From Lineus longissimus (lineage: Eukaryota; Nemertea; Pilidiophora; Heteronemertea; Lineidae), in assembly GCF_910592395.1 (NCBI RefSeq), contig NC_088323.1, forward strand, positions 9,798,001-9,862,000: a DNA stretch of 64,000 bases, in the 5' to 3' direction. The translations under genes were made by a program, and so were the position numbers. Within the stretch, counting starts at the first letter, position 1; each line of letters starts with the position of its first letter. Of the stretch, positions 21,295 to 33,822 are shown one piece after another. The notes beneath the pieces were generated by a model, which was given only the letters and a program-made list of their open reading frames with translations, was not told the origin of the DNA and did not search any database.

Positions 21295-24200
21295 CGTTTT
21301 CCTGGCAATGCCTCTTGCCAGACCAGTCAAGCATTGGGAAAGCATCTTTAATTCAGACAACGTTAGAACTAGTAAAACGAATATGTTAATTTGCAGAATT
21401 AAAAGCAGATTTCACCACTAACCAGTCAAATCGGAATACGACGGCGCAAAATGTTCTCGCTTTCCTCCTGCTAAAAAAACCTTGTTCCCGCACTCCTATT
21501 TTAATCTATGCCAAGGAATATGATATTATCTGTTTTCACTTGTTTGTAATTAAATGGTATTCATATAATGAGACCAATAGTAGTGTCCGTGTCAGATCCC
21601 ATCGTTCAACTAGTCTTCTCTCCCCAGGTGCCTCACAGACACGGACCTTCACTGGTCCCCATACTCAAGACCAACTCTTACGATATCGCCCTCAAAACAA
21701 TCCTGGAGTCATGAATTCACAGGAGCTCCTGGGAAATCTCAGTTCTAGTTTATTTATCAAACTTTATCGAGTGTTCTCGAATCGAATGGATGTGTCGATC
21801 GTCGGGGCGGATTAATATGTGGTTAGGCTGTGCGTCCAAGGCGATTAGGTCATTCAGTTAGTTTGAGAAAGATCATGATCATGAAGATGCGTGTTGTGTT
21901 ATCATAACCGGAAAATAAGTTGAAGTTATTATTAGTACTACGATTCTTACATGAGTAAAAAGTAGACGTTTTAAGCAACACAATAATGTTACTCCCATAA
22001 AAAAACTGTCAATTCTCCTTACCATTCACAGAAGCCAAGCCATTGGCATTGCTGTTAAGTTATGCAGGGGCTTAATCAATTACCTGCACTCCCTGTGGGG
22101 TGAATAACATTACCTTTTGAACAGCTGGCTGTAGGGGGATGATTGGAACAGCCGGTATACCTGCTGACCTGCTGAACCCAGGTTAATGTTATTTTCAATC
22201 CACGATTGCAGGTCACCTGATTTTCGAGATTTCGCGGGAAATGAAATTGTAAACAAACGCATGTGTGCAGTTCAAATGTAAACAAAAATGTATTTTTGGT
22301 ACTTTTGGTTGCTGGACTTGGGTTTTCCCGCAGTTAGGAGCTGGGGTCAAATTGGTGGTCTATTGTGCTGTTTTAGTCAGAGGTAGCCCTTGATTATGAA
22401 GGGATTTTCAAATTAAGGTGACCATGATCTTTTTATGTGCTCAGCTCACCACAGCTTTCAATACTTGATGTATCTGAAGAGGTGCGCAGAACCTGACATG
22501 GCCTTACCAAGGAGCTGCTCACGGTGCTGAACTTCTAACTTGCCTGTCGACTAAGTGCCTTTTTGGCCGAGACATTGCTACATGTAGGAGGAGCACGCAT
22601 TTTAAATTAATAGTAGTGATAGAACAGTTGGTTCGAGCCATTTGGAAGCCGACATGTGAAGGCCTATCTGGGTTCTCCTTCTTCTCCGTATAAAAAGGGG
22701 CATATTGCTGACTAAGGAACAAGGCATATTGACATTGCCTCATCATCTCTATGGGACCAATTGATACTTTTATATGCACGCATACATCATGCCATTTCAG
22801 GGTCCGAGTCTGTGGACAATTGGTTTGATTAATTTGTCTCTTCGATATTGCTCCTTTATTGCATTAGATTTTCATTGCAATTCAATCTATTCAAGATATA
22901 GCCAATTTGAACTTGTCTGCGCCAAGGATAGATTGGTTCCAGATCGACTCACTAGGGATACGCAGTAGAGCACAATGTCATGAAAAACGACCCTTTGTAT
23001 TGTAATTTCCAATCACCTGCAGGACAGGTCAATTTCTCTCAATAAAATTAATTTTGTTGACTCCTGTAATCTCTACCTTATTAAAAAAAAAGACAGTGGT
23101 GTTAGTCCCAAACTGGTAATTTCTATTTATTTTGACCTCTGTTAAATCAGGATACCTCTCAATTACAGACATCATTTTGTATCCTTGTGCTGTACAACCC
23201 AGCCTGGACATACCACAGTTGCCCATGGAGAAGTCTCATCCTCTCTGAAACTTCTTTTCTATAAAGCTACCGATACAACATACTGAACTAGGGATATCTT
23301 CCGTTGCCTCCTGTAATATTTACATACCATGGCTGATTAGTTCAATCATATTTCATCCAGCTGGCAGCTCTGCATTGGAAATTTAATGGTATAAAGTGTT
23401 CTCTTGACCTTCAAACAGTAGTATAAAGCCGATATTTACTACTTTATACCCTCAGTCCTATGTTATTAGGTCATCCAGCTGAGCACCAGGCCCTTGGGCC
23501 TCTTGTTTGTATTCTTCCTGGTACGATGAATTTTCGTGCACTCTCCTATGTATCCGTCCTCGATTTTGCGGGGAAGAATAGTGGGACCCCTTGCTCCTTC
23601 ACATGGTCCCCTTAAAGGAAATGATACCGACAGTGGAACATCAACAAAGAAACGTTTTATCACCAATGGTCCAATATAGCACCATTTAGTATTTTACCTA
23701 CTCTTTGCAGCAGTTTTAACTATCAACTTGGATGGAACTGATGGCAATATCGATAACAAGTAAGTTCTACGACAGAGTAAGACGATCCTGTCTTTGGTCC
23801 ACGATACAGTTCGTGCTTTTCACTGCATTTCAGCTCGTGGTAGTAGGTTTAGAATATTTCTCCTTTGATCAAGCCTCGTAGGGTTTCTTTGGTGTTTTTT
23901 TACCAACGGTCTCCATTTAAACAGAAATCTCTTTGATTCGTGCGCGCCATTGTCCTGCATAACTAATCGCGTTTGTCACATTTACAGTTGATCAAGTAAA
24001 TGGAATGTTGGAATACCGGAAACATTGGAGTCCATGGTTCTCCTTTTTCTCCTCGTTTTGTGCTCTCATGGATAAATAGTTGTTGGTACATTTTAAGAAA
24101 AGAGGCCAAAGGGACCTCGATCGATTAAAGTATCAATTGATATCCAACCACATGACCCAATTTTATCTGTCGTGAGCAATTACTCATCTGCCAGCAACGT

Positions 24201-24339
24201 GTCAGCGACCTTCGCAAAGCCAAAGTTGTCCGACCATTCTTGAGAATAGATAAGGGTCGACTAACGTTGGTTACGAATGGGGGGTTTAAGTATGTATACT
24301 GTCGACTATCGTGGCCTACGTATTTTACCTCACTCATTT
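21295..24339. other. No gene recognised
   Basis: Short frames on both strands show no motif. A small inverted repeat (GGTATAAAGT...ACTTTATACC, about 23389-23449) is the only structure noted. Confidence 0.4.
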
Positions 24340-24725
24340 AAATACCCTCTAAAGCGCCGTTGTAGAAGTTGAAGTGTCCTAGGATAGAATAACCGGGAAA
24401 CAAAGGACTCTATTGTGCTTTAAACACCCTCTGAGGTATTGACGATCATGGCCGCTTTAGAATCATAGACCATATTCCCTGAGAATACAATAGGGCCGGA
24501 CACTCTTTCAAGGAGGACACTTTTTACTTCTACACCGGCAAACGAGAAATGAGGAATGCACAAGTTATTATTACACGCAGTGATTACATGTACAGGAGAC
24601 TTCGACAAGTATCGGCGATCGCAGAGACCTGGGACTAATAAGAAGAAAGCTGTGATGGCTGGATTCAGCCACAGACAGGCGATCTTCTTATCGCTCATCA
24701 CAGCGATAACATCATCGCAGACCAC
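24340..24725 (-). repeat. Dispersed duplicated segment, copy 1 (related to 54960-55210)
   Basis: Read on the minus strand, about 24340-24560 matches the + strand at 54960-55210 with clear divergence. Shared blocks include GTGTCCGGCCCTATTGTATTC, the stretch around CATGATCGTCAATA, and the TCTATCCTAGGACA tail. A minus frame here (24725-24420) contains a signal-peptide-like hydrophobic core, AITAFFLLVPGLC. The matching piece at 55 kb is not conserved in frame. It may be a 5' exon of a duplicated gene or an old repeat. Confidence 0.45.
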
Positions 24726-24792
24726 TGAGATATAATCTCTCGTTTGCTGGGCGATTCGTCTTACCAGGAAGCTGAAGCATCGATATAGTTAC

Positions 24793-25327
24793 GTGGGATC
24801 ACAACTCTTCGGTACTGTCATGTTGTTTGGGCAGACTCCTAGCGTCGAGGGTCAGAGCTTAACTGACAACAAGTTTGCAGGGCCATTGAATGACAAATTT
24901 GCAATAGCTTTTTACGCACGGAGGAAATGCCATACAGGTCGAAATCATTTCATTCTGCACAGCTGGCAACATTGGCAACGGCAATATCTTCTAATTGGAA
25001 TTTTATTCCATGAAAGTAGTCTTGGAAATAATACTTTTGAGCTACGGATGACCATTGGGCAACGAGGGGGCATTTCAATAATTCAGTCAAATGACTCTAA
25101 AGCAATGATAAGGGCAAATATATGGTATTTTTACGCATTGCGCGGTTCGGGTAGACATCGTGAATTGTTTATCAACGCTGATCGCCGACCACTGGTACTT
25201 GGACACTAAGGCTGTGGCCGGAAAGATTCATCCAAATAGGTCACACTGAAATCGGAGAGATTTCATCGTTTGTGTTGTATGACAGATTGCTGAGTGACCG
25301 AAGCATACGTCAGTTATACGAGCAAGG
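24793..25327 (+). pseudogene. LamG-like jellyroll (concanavalin-like) domain exon, frameshifted
   Basis: The frame to 25209 shows a LamG-like beginning (FAGPLNDKFAIAFYARRK, then HFILHSW, LLIGILF, and WYFYALRGSGRHRELFINAD, the strand block that normally reads W-hh-A...G...L-Y-V-D-G). After one or two frameshifts near 25200 the domain ends with the family-typical IGEISSFVLYDRLLSDRSIRQLYE and a splice donor (CAAG|GTAGGC, near 25327). Such domains bind sugars or matrix proteins in secreted or cell-surface proteins. The frameshifts suggest a decayed exon. A segment resembling a signal peptide lies head-to-head on the other strand (24340-24725). Confidence 0.5.
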
Positions 25328-25824
25328 TAGGCCAATCAAGCATATTTCCGTTATTTGGTAGCTTTCCAAGTACACAGTTCAAAAACTTGCTGTTAATGGC
25401 GCTGGAAGGCTAAACCATGAACCACTTAGCATGTGACCTGCCATTCGAAAGTAGGAACGATGAGCTAGTTGCATGCAATGATAATTGTACACGGATATCT
25501 AAGAGCCGCGTTTCTGAATATTCAAGAAACGGGAGATACGATCATGACGATGCAAATGGTCGTCCGATGGCATTCATCTTATTCAATTTGGATAGACAGT
25601 GGGTTGGCGCCGACACCACAAATTTTGATTATTATGACGTGGTGTTTCGACTTGGCCTTCGTGGCGATATCTTAGTAATTATGGACGTGGTCTTACGTAG
25701 GTGAATGTAGAGTATTCACTTCAGGACACATTATCATCCTGAAATAGTTAAAGAAAACCTCGTCCAAAGAGAAGTCATTCTGTGTGAAAACCAAGCCTAA
25801 TGTACCCCTTCACGTATCTTTTTT

Positions 25825-26142
25825 TTGTTCATTTTGTCAGGACCCTTATTTACTCGACGTTCGGCTGTCAGTGGAGACGAAAGGATAGTCAATTTATATA
25901 GAGAGAGTAACTATTTCGTAATGGAAAACTATGCACATACCGGTACTGAAATCTGTTCAAAGCTCGAATGTGGTAGTATGAGTTCTGTGCTTCTTGGAAA
26001 TCAACCAGTAAAGCTTTTCCAGTATCAGGCATTAGTGTTTAACAGTAATTCCAGAACGTGTGATTTCGTGCCGTTTAACCATTGCCCACGCTATTCTCCT
26101 GTAACATCATCAGCGATTTCTCAATATCGATTTGTGCCTTAA
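25825..26142 (+). pseudogene. PAN-like cysteine-rich fragment
   Basis: The frame contains EICSKLECGS and, about 20 residues later, FQYQALVFNSNSRTCDFVPFNHC. The A-x-V-F-N...R-T-C-x-F-V block is like the second half of PAN/apple modules. Its place 500 bp after a LamG-like exon fits a modular extracellular gene, but the intervening sequence is broken and the call is weak. Confidence 0.3.
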
Positions 26143-29036
26143 TGCTTAATCAGTTGAGTTACAGTATAATAAGTACTCATACACGCCATATTTTTCGTAA
26201 GATTTACTTATATTAAAGGAATGATGAACATCTGTTTCAAAAAGTGCTCTCTGCAAAAATGATACATTATGGATGTACGGGTTTTAGCTCGAGTAATATA
26301 CCACAGCAGTCGCTTTCTCGGTAATCACGCCAAGAGAGAGAAACACAAAATCACCCCCTTAAGGTAATAAATGCAATAAATCTAAACTTTAATGCTTCGT
26401 TTGGTGTTAATTTGAAGGGAGACAGCTTTTCCCATCTGTGTTCCAAGACAATGGAACGCGTTGCCCTGTTCATTGCGAACATAAACTGACATTGACAAAT
26501 TCTAGGCAGTGTTGTAGAAATTTCTATTCGAACGGGTCTATGGAGCGATGGCACCTTTGGCTTGGTATACCCCACGGAAAGGCGCCGTAGAAATATACGT
26601 TTTATTATTATTTGTCATAAGTTCGGGAAGTGATAGGTGAGAATGTTTTGCTGCGCTAGCTATATCACTGATAGACAAGTTAAAGTAAAAATATAATCCG
26701 AAGCAGTTTAGAAAAGTGCTCTTCATTCTGATAGAGGGTTAGATATAAAAATAAATCTTACTGATAAAATATAAGATGGGCACTATTATATTCACATATC
26801 GCATAGACGATTTATATCACAGAGCACACAAGAAATATTTATCTTCTAGATAAGCAACGATAGACTAGTGTGAACATGATACTTGTAATATAACAAACGA
26901 CCAAATGATCGATATTATCAAACTGAAAATCAATATGGAACATTTGCAATTCTGCTGTTGCAGTATTGAAATTATGGGTCGAAACATTCTTTCTTTTCCG
27001 AATAACCTCCTAAACTATACAATCCATTTGTTCTCTAGTGACAATGCGCTTACGTGGGGCTGCTAATGTTAAATGACACCAACAGGAGAAAGCTCGTGAG
27101 ATTACAGCCGAAGCGTAAGGTGACACAAACAAGAAGATGTACTCATTACTTTGCCTAGAGTTTCATTCATCGATTTTTTATGTCGAAGGCATAGCGTATC
27201 AGTTACTAGATCTGGGAAAACGGGACTTAAATTATATTAAATTGATGCCAATTTTTGTATATACATGTAGTATCAGAGGTGACAAATAAGGTATCTGAGG
27301 CAAAAACACAAGCCCACATCTGATCACTGAAATGGCATTACCAAGGCAGCAAAAATTTCCTTAAAAAGCTGATTTTCTGTCTAAACATGGTTAAGCCTAT
27401 TCAAACTGCTGTTCACACCCATTTTCCACATAATTCTAATGAGGCATGCTAATTTGCCTTTCCTATCTCTCCAAAGAATCCGCCGCCAAGATGAAGGTAA
27501 TGCAAGGAGAAAACATTGGAAAAGCATCAACATTTGACTATTCTGTCACCTCGAAGATTTCACCTCAAATGCTGAGTTTTTTAATGCCCATTTCAATTTA
27601 CAGCTCATCTTCAGTATTCGGACGTACAATCTTGGAACTGACCGAATGGATATTCACGTATTGGAATTAGTCGCTCAATTCGACCGTCAATTCGAAATTG
27701 ACCCATTCACGAGAATGCTCTCGATTTATGTTTTACATGTATTTGTGACTAATACTGCATGGTGCAGATACAATGTAAGAGGCCTCTGATGTAACTGAAG
27801 ATATTTCTCGGAGATGACATCCTTACGCAGAGACACGGCGTAACACATGTTGGCAATCTGGCGAATACAATGAAGTGAGCTGCACTCATTCAGCTCACGA
27901 ATAGTTTCGTCGTCATGCTGGAAGGATTTTCTGATTGCTTTTTAAGTCAGCCCTCAAAATCGTATGTCGGTCGATGTGTTTCAGCCGAATTCGATCGCAA
28001 TCGCGCTGCTTTATAGGGCTTCCCTATTCCTTGATTCGATTTTTTTCTTGGAGAAATTGAAGACTCAAGAAATCGGAATGGCAATAAACAGTCTATAATG
28101 TGTATTCGATCGTGACGTACCTCAGCCACACAGCTAAAAAGCGGCGAAATGAAACGCCCGACAGTGATATATGTGTTTTTAATTTCTCTGAGTGCATGCA
28201 TGCACAGAAATAACAGCAGACGGGTGAAGCGGTATGTCCCATCTGGAGGTAGGTTGATATCATAATCCACAATGTTAGCTGTTGTAACTATGTACTGTAC
28301 AGATACAGGATGAATCAGCTAGCATTTAGCGAATGAAGCAGGGCGATACAGTGTCAAGATTCGCTGTTGCTGTTTGCTCCACTCGGCGCTATGCTGGTGA
28401 ACATCACAGTGAAGGTATTTCGCCCCTTACACTATCTGCATCTGCGCCCTTGGGAAAACACCCTTGAGAATCAATGCCCCAGCGTGTCGAGAAGCGTATC
28501 TAAGTATTGTGTATTCAAGGCCGGAACTCCTACTTTACCGAACAGTGTCGCCTGGAAGCGAGGATTAGGGAAGTGAAATAACATGATTTCCACGGCCTTA
28601 TCTGATGGAAATTATTCCCGAAAAACTACGTTTTCGCACCTTAAACTGCCACACATACAATATACAAAACGTATTTAACTACGGAATCTCTTGCCTGGAC
28701 AACCATAAAAATCGTTTAAAGAGTAAGTAGAAAGCACTTAAAATCGTTCGAAATACTGTTTACTCGTGAGACATTAACTCGATATATCACGGCTGTCCAA
28801 ATTTCTGGTCATGTTTTGAAAAATGATGTCATACCATTTAAAATCCAAGAAAGACGTCCTCGGGTGTATTCGACTCCGCGTTCTCGAACCAAGAACTATG
28901 TTCTCGAAGGAGTCGAACACGCGAGTACGCGTTCGGGAACCGTTCCTGTTCCCAAATCCCACACCAACTCGTCTGCCGATGCAGCGGGAACGGACCAAGA
29001 ACAAAGATGGCGGACAAGGACAGTTCGTCTGCTTTT
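26143..29036. other. No gene recognised
   Basis: Frames under 110 codons only, without recognisable domains or a repeat border. Confidence 0.4.
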
Positions 29037-29037
29037 T

Positions 29038-29088
29038 AGCTCACCTCTTAGCAGAGGTGAGCTTATCCCATACCGTGGCGTCCGTCGT

Positions 29089-29123
<35 letters not shown>

Positions 29124-30156
29124 CGTCGTCCGTTAGCAGGGCACGTTTCGTAACTGTTAAAGCTATTGAGTTGAAACTTGGTACACATGTACCCTTATGT
29201 AATGACACCTTGGACACCAAGTTTCGGTCTGATTCGTTTCATGGTTTGGCCACCAGGGGGCCAAACGTTAAAAGTGAAAATATGCAATATCTCCCTTAAT
29301 AGTAGTCGGGAAATTTTGAAAAAAATATGGTAGGTACTTCTAGCAAAGGTGCATCATATGTACTCCGGGTTTTTGATTTGACCTCCTTTTCAAGATCACA
29401 GAGGTCAAATGGTGTAAATTGGCCGTTAGGATGTAATGATGGCACGTTTCTAAACTGCAATGACTATTGATACCAAATTTGGTACACATTTACCCCTTAG
29501 TCAGGTGACCGAAGTTTCGTCCAATATGATTCACCACCTGACCACTAGGGGGCAAAATCCAAAAACCTTATAAATGTGATTATTCCTTAACTTCTTGCCC
29601 GATTGCCACCAATTTGATATCATGGGTACATCTAACCACCATACAGTATGTGTCACACAGGTTTTTAATTTGACCTTCTTGTCAAGGTCACAGAGGTCAA
29701 ATGGCGTAAATTCGCCGTCAGGCCGTAACTATGGCACGTTTCTTAACTGCAATGACTATTGATCACAAATTAAGTACACATGTACCCCTTGGTCAGGTGA
29801 TCTAAGGTACCGAAGTTTGGTGCGATCTGATTTGCCGTTTGGCCTCCAGGGAGGGGGCCAAATCCTAAATTCTTCAAAATGCCATTATTCCTAGTAATGA
29901 CTTGCCCGATTGGCACCAATTTTATATCATAGGTACATCTAATTCTAACAACCATTCAATGTGTCACCCGGGTCTTCTTTGATTTGACCTACTTTTCAAG
30001 GTCACAAAGGTCGAATGTACTGTAAATTGGCCATTTTGGGGAAATTGTAATTGCTTGGACCTACATCAAACCTTACACTACATGACACAATACCATGCTC
30101 TTTATCCATCTTTCCTCCACATGAGGTGAGCACAATGGCCCTGGCCATTTCATTAC
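29038..30156 (+). mobile_element. Hairpin-headed repeat with CGTC microsatellite and about 290-bp internal units
   Basis: The element opens with a perfect hairpin (AGCTCACCTC, loop TTAGCA, GAGGTGAGCT; 29038-29063), then GTGGCGTCCGTC and a (CGT)n microsatellite (29081-29132). Three or four diverged units of about 290-310 bp follow, each with ACTGCAATGACTATTGA..., TTGGTACACATGTACCC, CCACTAGGGGGCAAA and TTTGACCT..TTCAAGGTCACAGAGGTCAAA. These units start near 29399, 29691 and 30004. It closes with GAGGTGAGCACAATGGCCC, which repeats the GAGGTGAGC of the head. No coding capacity. The family looks non-autonomous. Confidence 0.7.
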
Positions 30157-30406
30157 CTTTTTTTGTGCGATTTCAACTAGAAAACAATATCTTGAACAGC
30201 TTTAACCCGCTCTTCAACTAAAAAATTTAAATATGCACTTGTACTGATTAAATTTTTAACATAGTCGACGAGACGTAAGGCGGAAAATGGATTTTATCGC
30301 GCCTTGTTTGTTGACGAAAATAACTTGCCGGCCGGATTTCCCCGTGGTTTCGGTGGGGTAGCTATGACAACAGCAATAACCCGTTCGAGACTCGGGAACG
30401 TGTTCG

Positions 30407-30836
30407 GAGACAAGACCACTAATGAATATTCATAGGTTGGAGGGTCCAGGCCTATCTATTAGACGAGTGCATGTGTTTTACTCTCAAGTACATATTTGGA
30501 GAGGTATTGAAAAAATATTTGCTGTGGCAAGTCTACAGATATAAATAAATTGTTTGGTAAAAAAATAATTTTGAATTTTGACAACCTGGCCATAGGGGGG
30601 TGGTTCAAATTTGGAGTGAAAATGGCCGAAATGGGTAAAAATGTCCACTTGTGTCAAACTTGTCAATTTTAAAAAAAATTTCCGTGGTCAATCACCAATT
30701 TAAATCCCACCAGTTACTCGCAAGACTAACCCGTATATCATATCCGAAATTCAGTTTCACAGCTCCACGCATTCTTTGATGGCGGGCATTTGAAATAACT
30801 GGAAATGGCTTGGACAATCAATTGTGGTCTTGTCTC
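30407..30836. mobile_element. 430-bp MITE, copy A
   Basis: The ends GAGACAAGACCAC (30407-30419) and GTGGTCTTGTCTC (30824-30836) are perfect inverted repeats. The left 190 bp is almost identical to 34548-34735. No coding capacity, and no clear target duplication. Confidence 0.6.
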
Positions 30837-31230
30837 TATTTAGAGGGTTTTGGGTTACAGGTCAAAAATAGTAAATGAGCTCTGAAATCCACAAAAACCG
30901 TTTGAATTGGCTGAAATGTGTTGAGAATGTGTGGACATATCATTGAAATTGGAAAATGTGGAAAAAAAGAAAATTCTCAAATTTAACCCCCCCCCCCTGT
31001 CCTACAGGGCTTTTAAGTGAAAATGCCAAAAATTGAAATTTTCAAAAAATTTCAAATAATTTCAATTTTTTTCTACTTTTTTGGGCTAGATATGTTTCAT
31101 AACAATCATCAATTGTGAATAGTAATGAGAGTGTTGATTGTTTTCCATGTTATTTTCATTTTGGGAGGTGTCGGGCACAGAGCACGCTGGGTGGCAGGGT
31201 ACCAAGCTTTCACTAATTTTTTTATTTCAG

Positions 31231-31690
31231 CAGGTGAATTCAAGAGAAAAGTATCTGAATTACGAGCGAGAATATTAGCAAAGACTAAAAGTAATGGTTT
31301 TTGTTTGAATTGGGAGGGGCTAAACAAAAAAAGAGGGGGGTAACATACGGGTTTGTTAAAGTAAGTTTTTTGGATAAGCCGGTCACAATGACGGCACACC
31401 GGGCAATGTTTTTGTGTGACCATGATGAATTGAAATTCAAAACTGGCGCAGGTTATCATATGAGTCATCTTTGTCATTATCCTCTGTGCGTGAAAGTCGA
31501 GCACTTGACAATAGAAAGAGGAAGGGTCAATCAAAGTAAAAAAAGGTGCAATGCCAAGAAAGTCTGTGCAGGCCATGGCAACCGCCCTAAATGCATTTTT
31601 CCTGGTAAGCTATATGTTGAAGTTGAAAGAAAATATCATTATATTGAATTGACATTTGAAAGTTTTCTTACCGCGATGGCAACCTCTTAG
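31231..31690 (+). pseudogene. His-Me finger (I-PpoI/HNH-type) endonuclease-like protein, one frameshift
   Basis: The exon follows a good acceptor (TTTTTATTTCAG, 31230) and begins GEFKRKVSELRARILAKTK. The frame breaks once at the G-run 31335-31340, then continues as GVTYGFVKVSF to the zinc-binding loop. In the second frame, counted from 31301, the loop shows H53, H56, C58, H59, C63, H68, N77, C83, C89, H92 and C98, in the order SHLCHYPLCVKVEHL...RVNQSKKRC...CAGH....CI. This matches the zinc-binding loop of I-PpoI-type His-Me finger homing endonucleases. These enzymes nick or cut DNA with a His as general base. The gene faces the Mutator-like transposase, with the 3' ends 180 bp apart. The G-run shift may be a real mutation or a sequencing error. 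Confidence 0.65.
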
Positions 31691-31869
31691 ATGTCTTGAT
31701 GGCTGGTTGGATCTTGAAGGATCGCCGAAAGTAGGAGTGGTCATAGTTTCTGCTGTTTGGGTCGAGACATTTCCACTCTGGTACAGGCGGTCTGTCTCGT
31801 CGTGCAACAGCCTTCTTGACAGCCTTCCTTCGCAAGTCCGGCATTGTTATCATCACATGTTTCTTGTAG

Positions 31870-33822
31870 TCACCACCCCTGGTTTTGTTTTTCTTTTTGG
31901 TGTCTAGCACTCCGTTGGTACCTGACTGTGTACTGCCTGTTCATTGCAATTCTGTCCAGCGCTTTCATTGGGCGGCAACAAGTATCGACTTCGATGTTGA
32001 ACCACTTTAGTTTCCGTCGCCCGCTCTCGGCTATGTTATGGTTCATTCTGTGGGCTGCTGAATGGATACGAGGGGTTGAGTTCCTGCTCCTGGTCACAAT
32101 CTTAGGATCGCTGGCCGACAGACCTCGATTCTTGGACTCGACCCCCTGGGTTGTCACGCCAAGACTCAGCTGTTGCAACGCTCCTTTACTAAGGCATACC
32201 TCCAAAACGAGATGTACCAAGTTCTTGTCAATCACTGTCATTTTAAACTCGGGAATCTCACCGTAAGATGACCATCGTGTTGATTTGTGCCACCAAGAAC
32301 CAGTTGTGCCTGAGCACAGTGAGAATTCGTTCTGTGGACAACCAGTGCAGTCACCACCATAACAGTTCACAACACAGGCAACAGTGTCATACAGGTATCC
32401 CATGATCCTGTCAAGATCACCGTTGCAGCGCTTGAATAGAGATTGCAAAATCTTGGATGACCTTACCCTAAGATCATTCAGAAACGTTGTTTTTATTAGT
32501 GTTCTCTCCTCTGCAGTACGTCCCGGGAACATACCTTTACTGAATTCAGCTCTATGTCCTGCACGCGTCTGGGCTTGATGCAAATGTATAGAGTCAAGTT
32601 GATGCTTCACCGTGAATAAGCCGCCGAAGAGCTTTGTTGTTGCATCAGTTAACCCTTTGAATGAACTGGAATCACCATATGTAGTCAAATGTTCTACATG
32701 TAGGCCCTGTTTCTCAAAAGTCTCGGCAAATGCAACCCCAAGATCATATTCTCTGAATGCATCTGCCTCAGGAAAGTTAGCCGTGCACTTCGAGTGTCGT
32801 TCGTCAACGTTTGTGCCAGTGGCACCACATTTAACTTCAAAACCTTTCGCCCGCATTGCAGCCCCTATCCAGCAGAGTTTTGTTTTAACCTCAATGTCAA
32901 TGATTTTGTGTTCATCTGTCACATTTTTAACACATAATCCAGTCATTGTGCTCGCACAACGGCCCATCTTGTTCCTCGAAGTGAGGTGTAAACTATTATA
33001 GCGTCCATCAGCTTGGACATTGATTCCTGTGTCGTCCTGATTTTTTAGGCGCAGTATCCTTTTCAAGTTCTCACGTATGTCTGCCATATCGGCCACATTC
33101 ATTTTAACTGTTTCTTCACCAACTTTATTTGCCTGCTTTTGCATGATACTCCTACAGGGGGGTGGGATTCCCATCATGCTCAGTATGTAACTCATACTCT
33201 CGTTGCCAATCATTGTGTCCTGCAACGCAATCTGTAATGCAACATTTGGAAGAGCGACTTTTCGTCCGCGCTTGCCAGTGTCTATGTCCTCAAAAAGTTT
33301 ATACAATTTCGAATCAAAACCACAGTTTTTACACACCACAGTGACTGAACAACACACCCCCTGCTTGCGTTCCTCTCCATATTTGAATATCGGCTGACAG
33401 TTCACGTGATATTCGCTATGGGCCCTGTTAACGTCGTTGAGCACATCCATCAGTTTGGTTGTCTGAACAACGAAACTCTCGTGATCATGCTCCATGGTCT
33501 CATCTGGTATCTCCATCTCATCATCAGTGTCTTCTGTCATGTTGACCCGTAGTAAGTTGACATTCTTGGCAGTACGGTTATTAATATCCGGTATGTGTCT
33601 TTTGCCGTCGTGTCCCATCGTTGTGACCTGTCCGTACTCCTGGGGCGTGAGTCGTCTCCATGCGGGTTGTAGGCCTACTTCTCGTTCGTCGTCGCTAACC
33701 ACCTCGACACCTCCACTCCGCACGTGTCCGCTCTTGAACATTGTTCTCGTTGCTGCATTCGATGCCCTAGCGCGCCTCGGAGAACCCCGTTTTCCTATCA
33801 ATCTCCTCGCCTTTCTCCTCAT
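31870..33822 (-). CDS. Mutator-like (MULE) transposase, nearly intact
   Basis: A 650-codon minus-strand frame starts at ATG 33822 after a purine-rich leader. It has a basic N-terminus, a C-x2-C pair (C164, C167), then the DDE-type core: QADGRYNS (D272), TYGDSSSFKGL (D384), HQLDSIHLHQ (D410), a Cys-rich insert (CYGGDCTGCPQNEFSLCSG), and QGVESKNRG (E562). This order matches the Mutator-like transposase domain found in many invertebrate proteins. The enzyme would cut and join element DNA. The frame ends at 31870, but a second frame (31910-31668) carries a plausible continuation (RNYDHSYFRRSFKIQP), so the last part may be frameshifted near 31880. TIRs of the element were not found. The neighbour facing it is a His-Me finger gene. 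Confidence 0.8.
   Translation of the reverse strand: MRRKARRLIGKRGSPRRARASNAATRTMFKSGHVRSGGVEVVSDDEREVGLQPAWRRLTPQEYGQVTTMGHDGKRHIPDINNRTAKNVNLLRVNMTEDTDDEMEIPDETMEHDHESFVVQTTKLMDVLNDVNRAHSEYHVNCQPIFKYGEERKQGVCCSVTVVCKNCGFDSKLYKLFEDIDTGKRGRKVALPNVALQIALQDTMIGNESMSYILSMMGIPPPCRSIMQKQANKVGEETVKMNVADMADIRENLKRILRLKNQDDTGINVQADGRYNSLHLTSRNKMGRCASTMTGLCVKNVTDEHKIIDIEVKTKLCWIGAAMRAKGFEVKCGATGTNVDERHSKCTANFPEADAFREYDLGVAFAETFEKQGLHVEHLTTYGDSSSFKGLTDATTKLFGGLFTVKHQLDSIHLHQAQTRAGHRAEFSKGMFPGRTAEERTLIKTTFLNDLRVRSSKILQSLFKRCNGDLDRIMGYLYDTVACVVNCYGGDCTGCPQNEFSLCSGTTGSWWHKSTRWSSYGEIPEFKMTVIDKNLVHLVLEVCLSKGALQQLSLGVTTQGVESKNRGLSASDPKIVTRSRNSTPRIHSAAHRMNHNIAESGRRKLKWFNIEVDTCCRPMKALDRIAMNRQYTVRYQRSARHQKEKQNQGW

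Noticed and set aside
28816-29299. Frames with poly-Ser or poly-Arg runs
   Set aside because: Produced by the CGT microsatellite in the hairpin-headed repeat.
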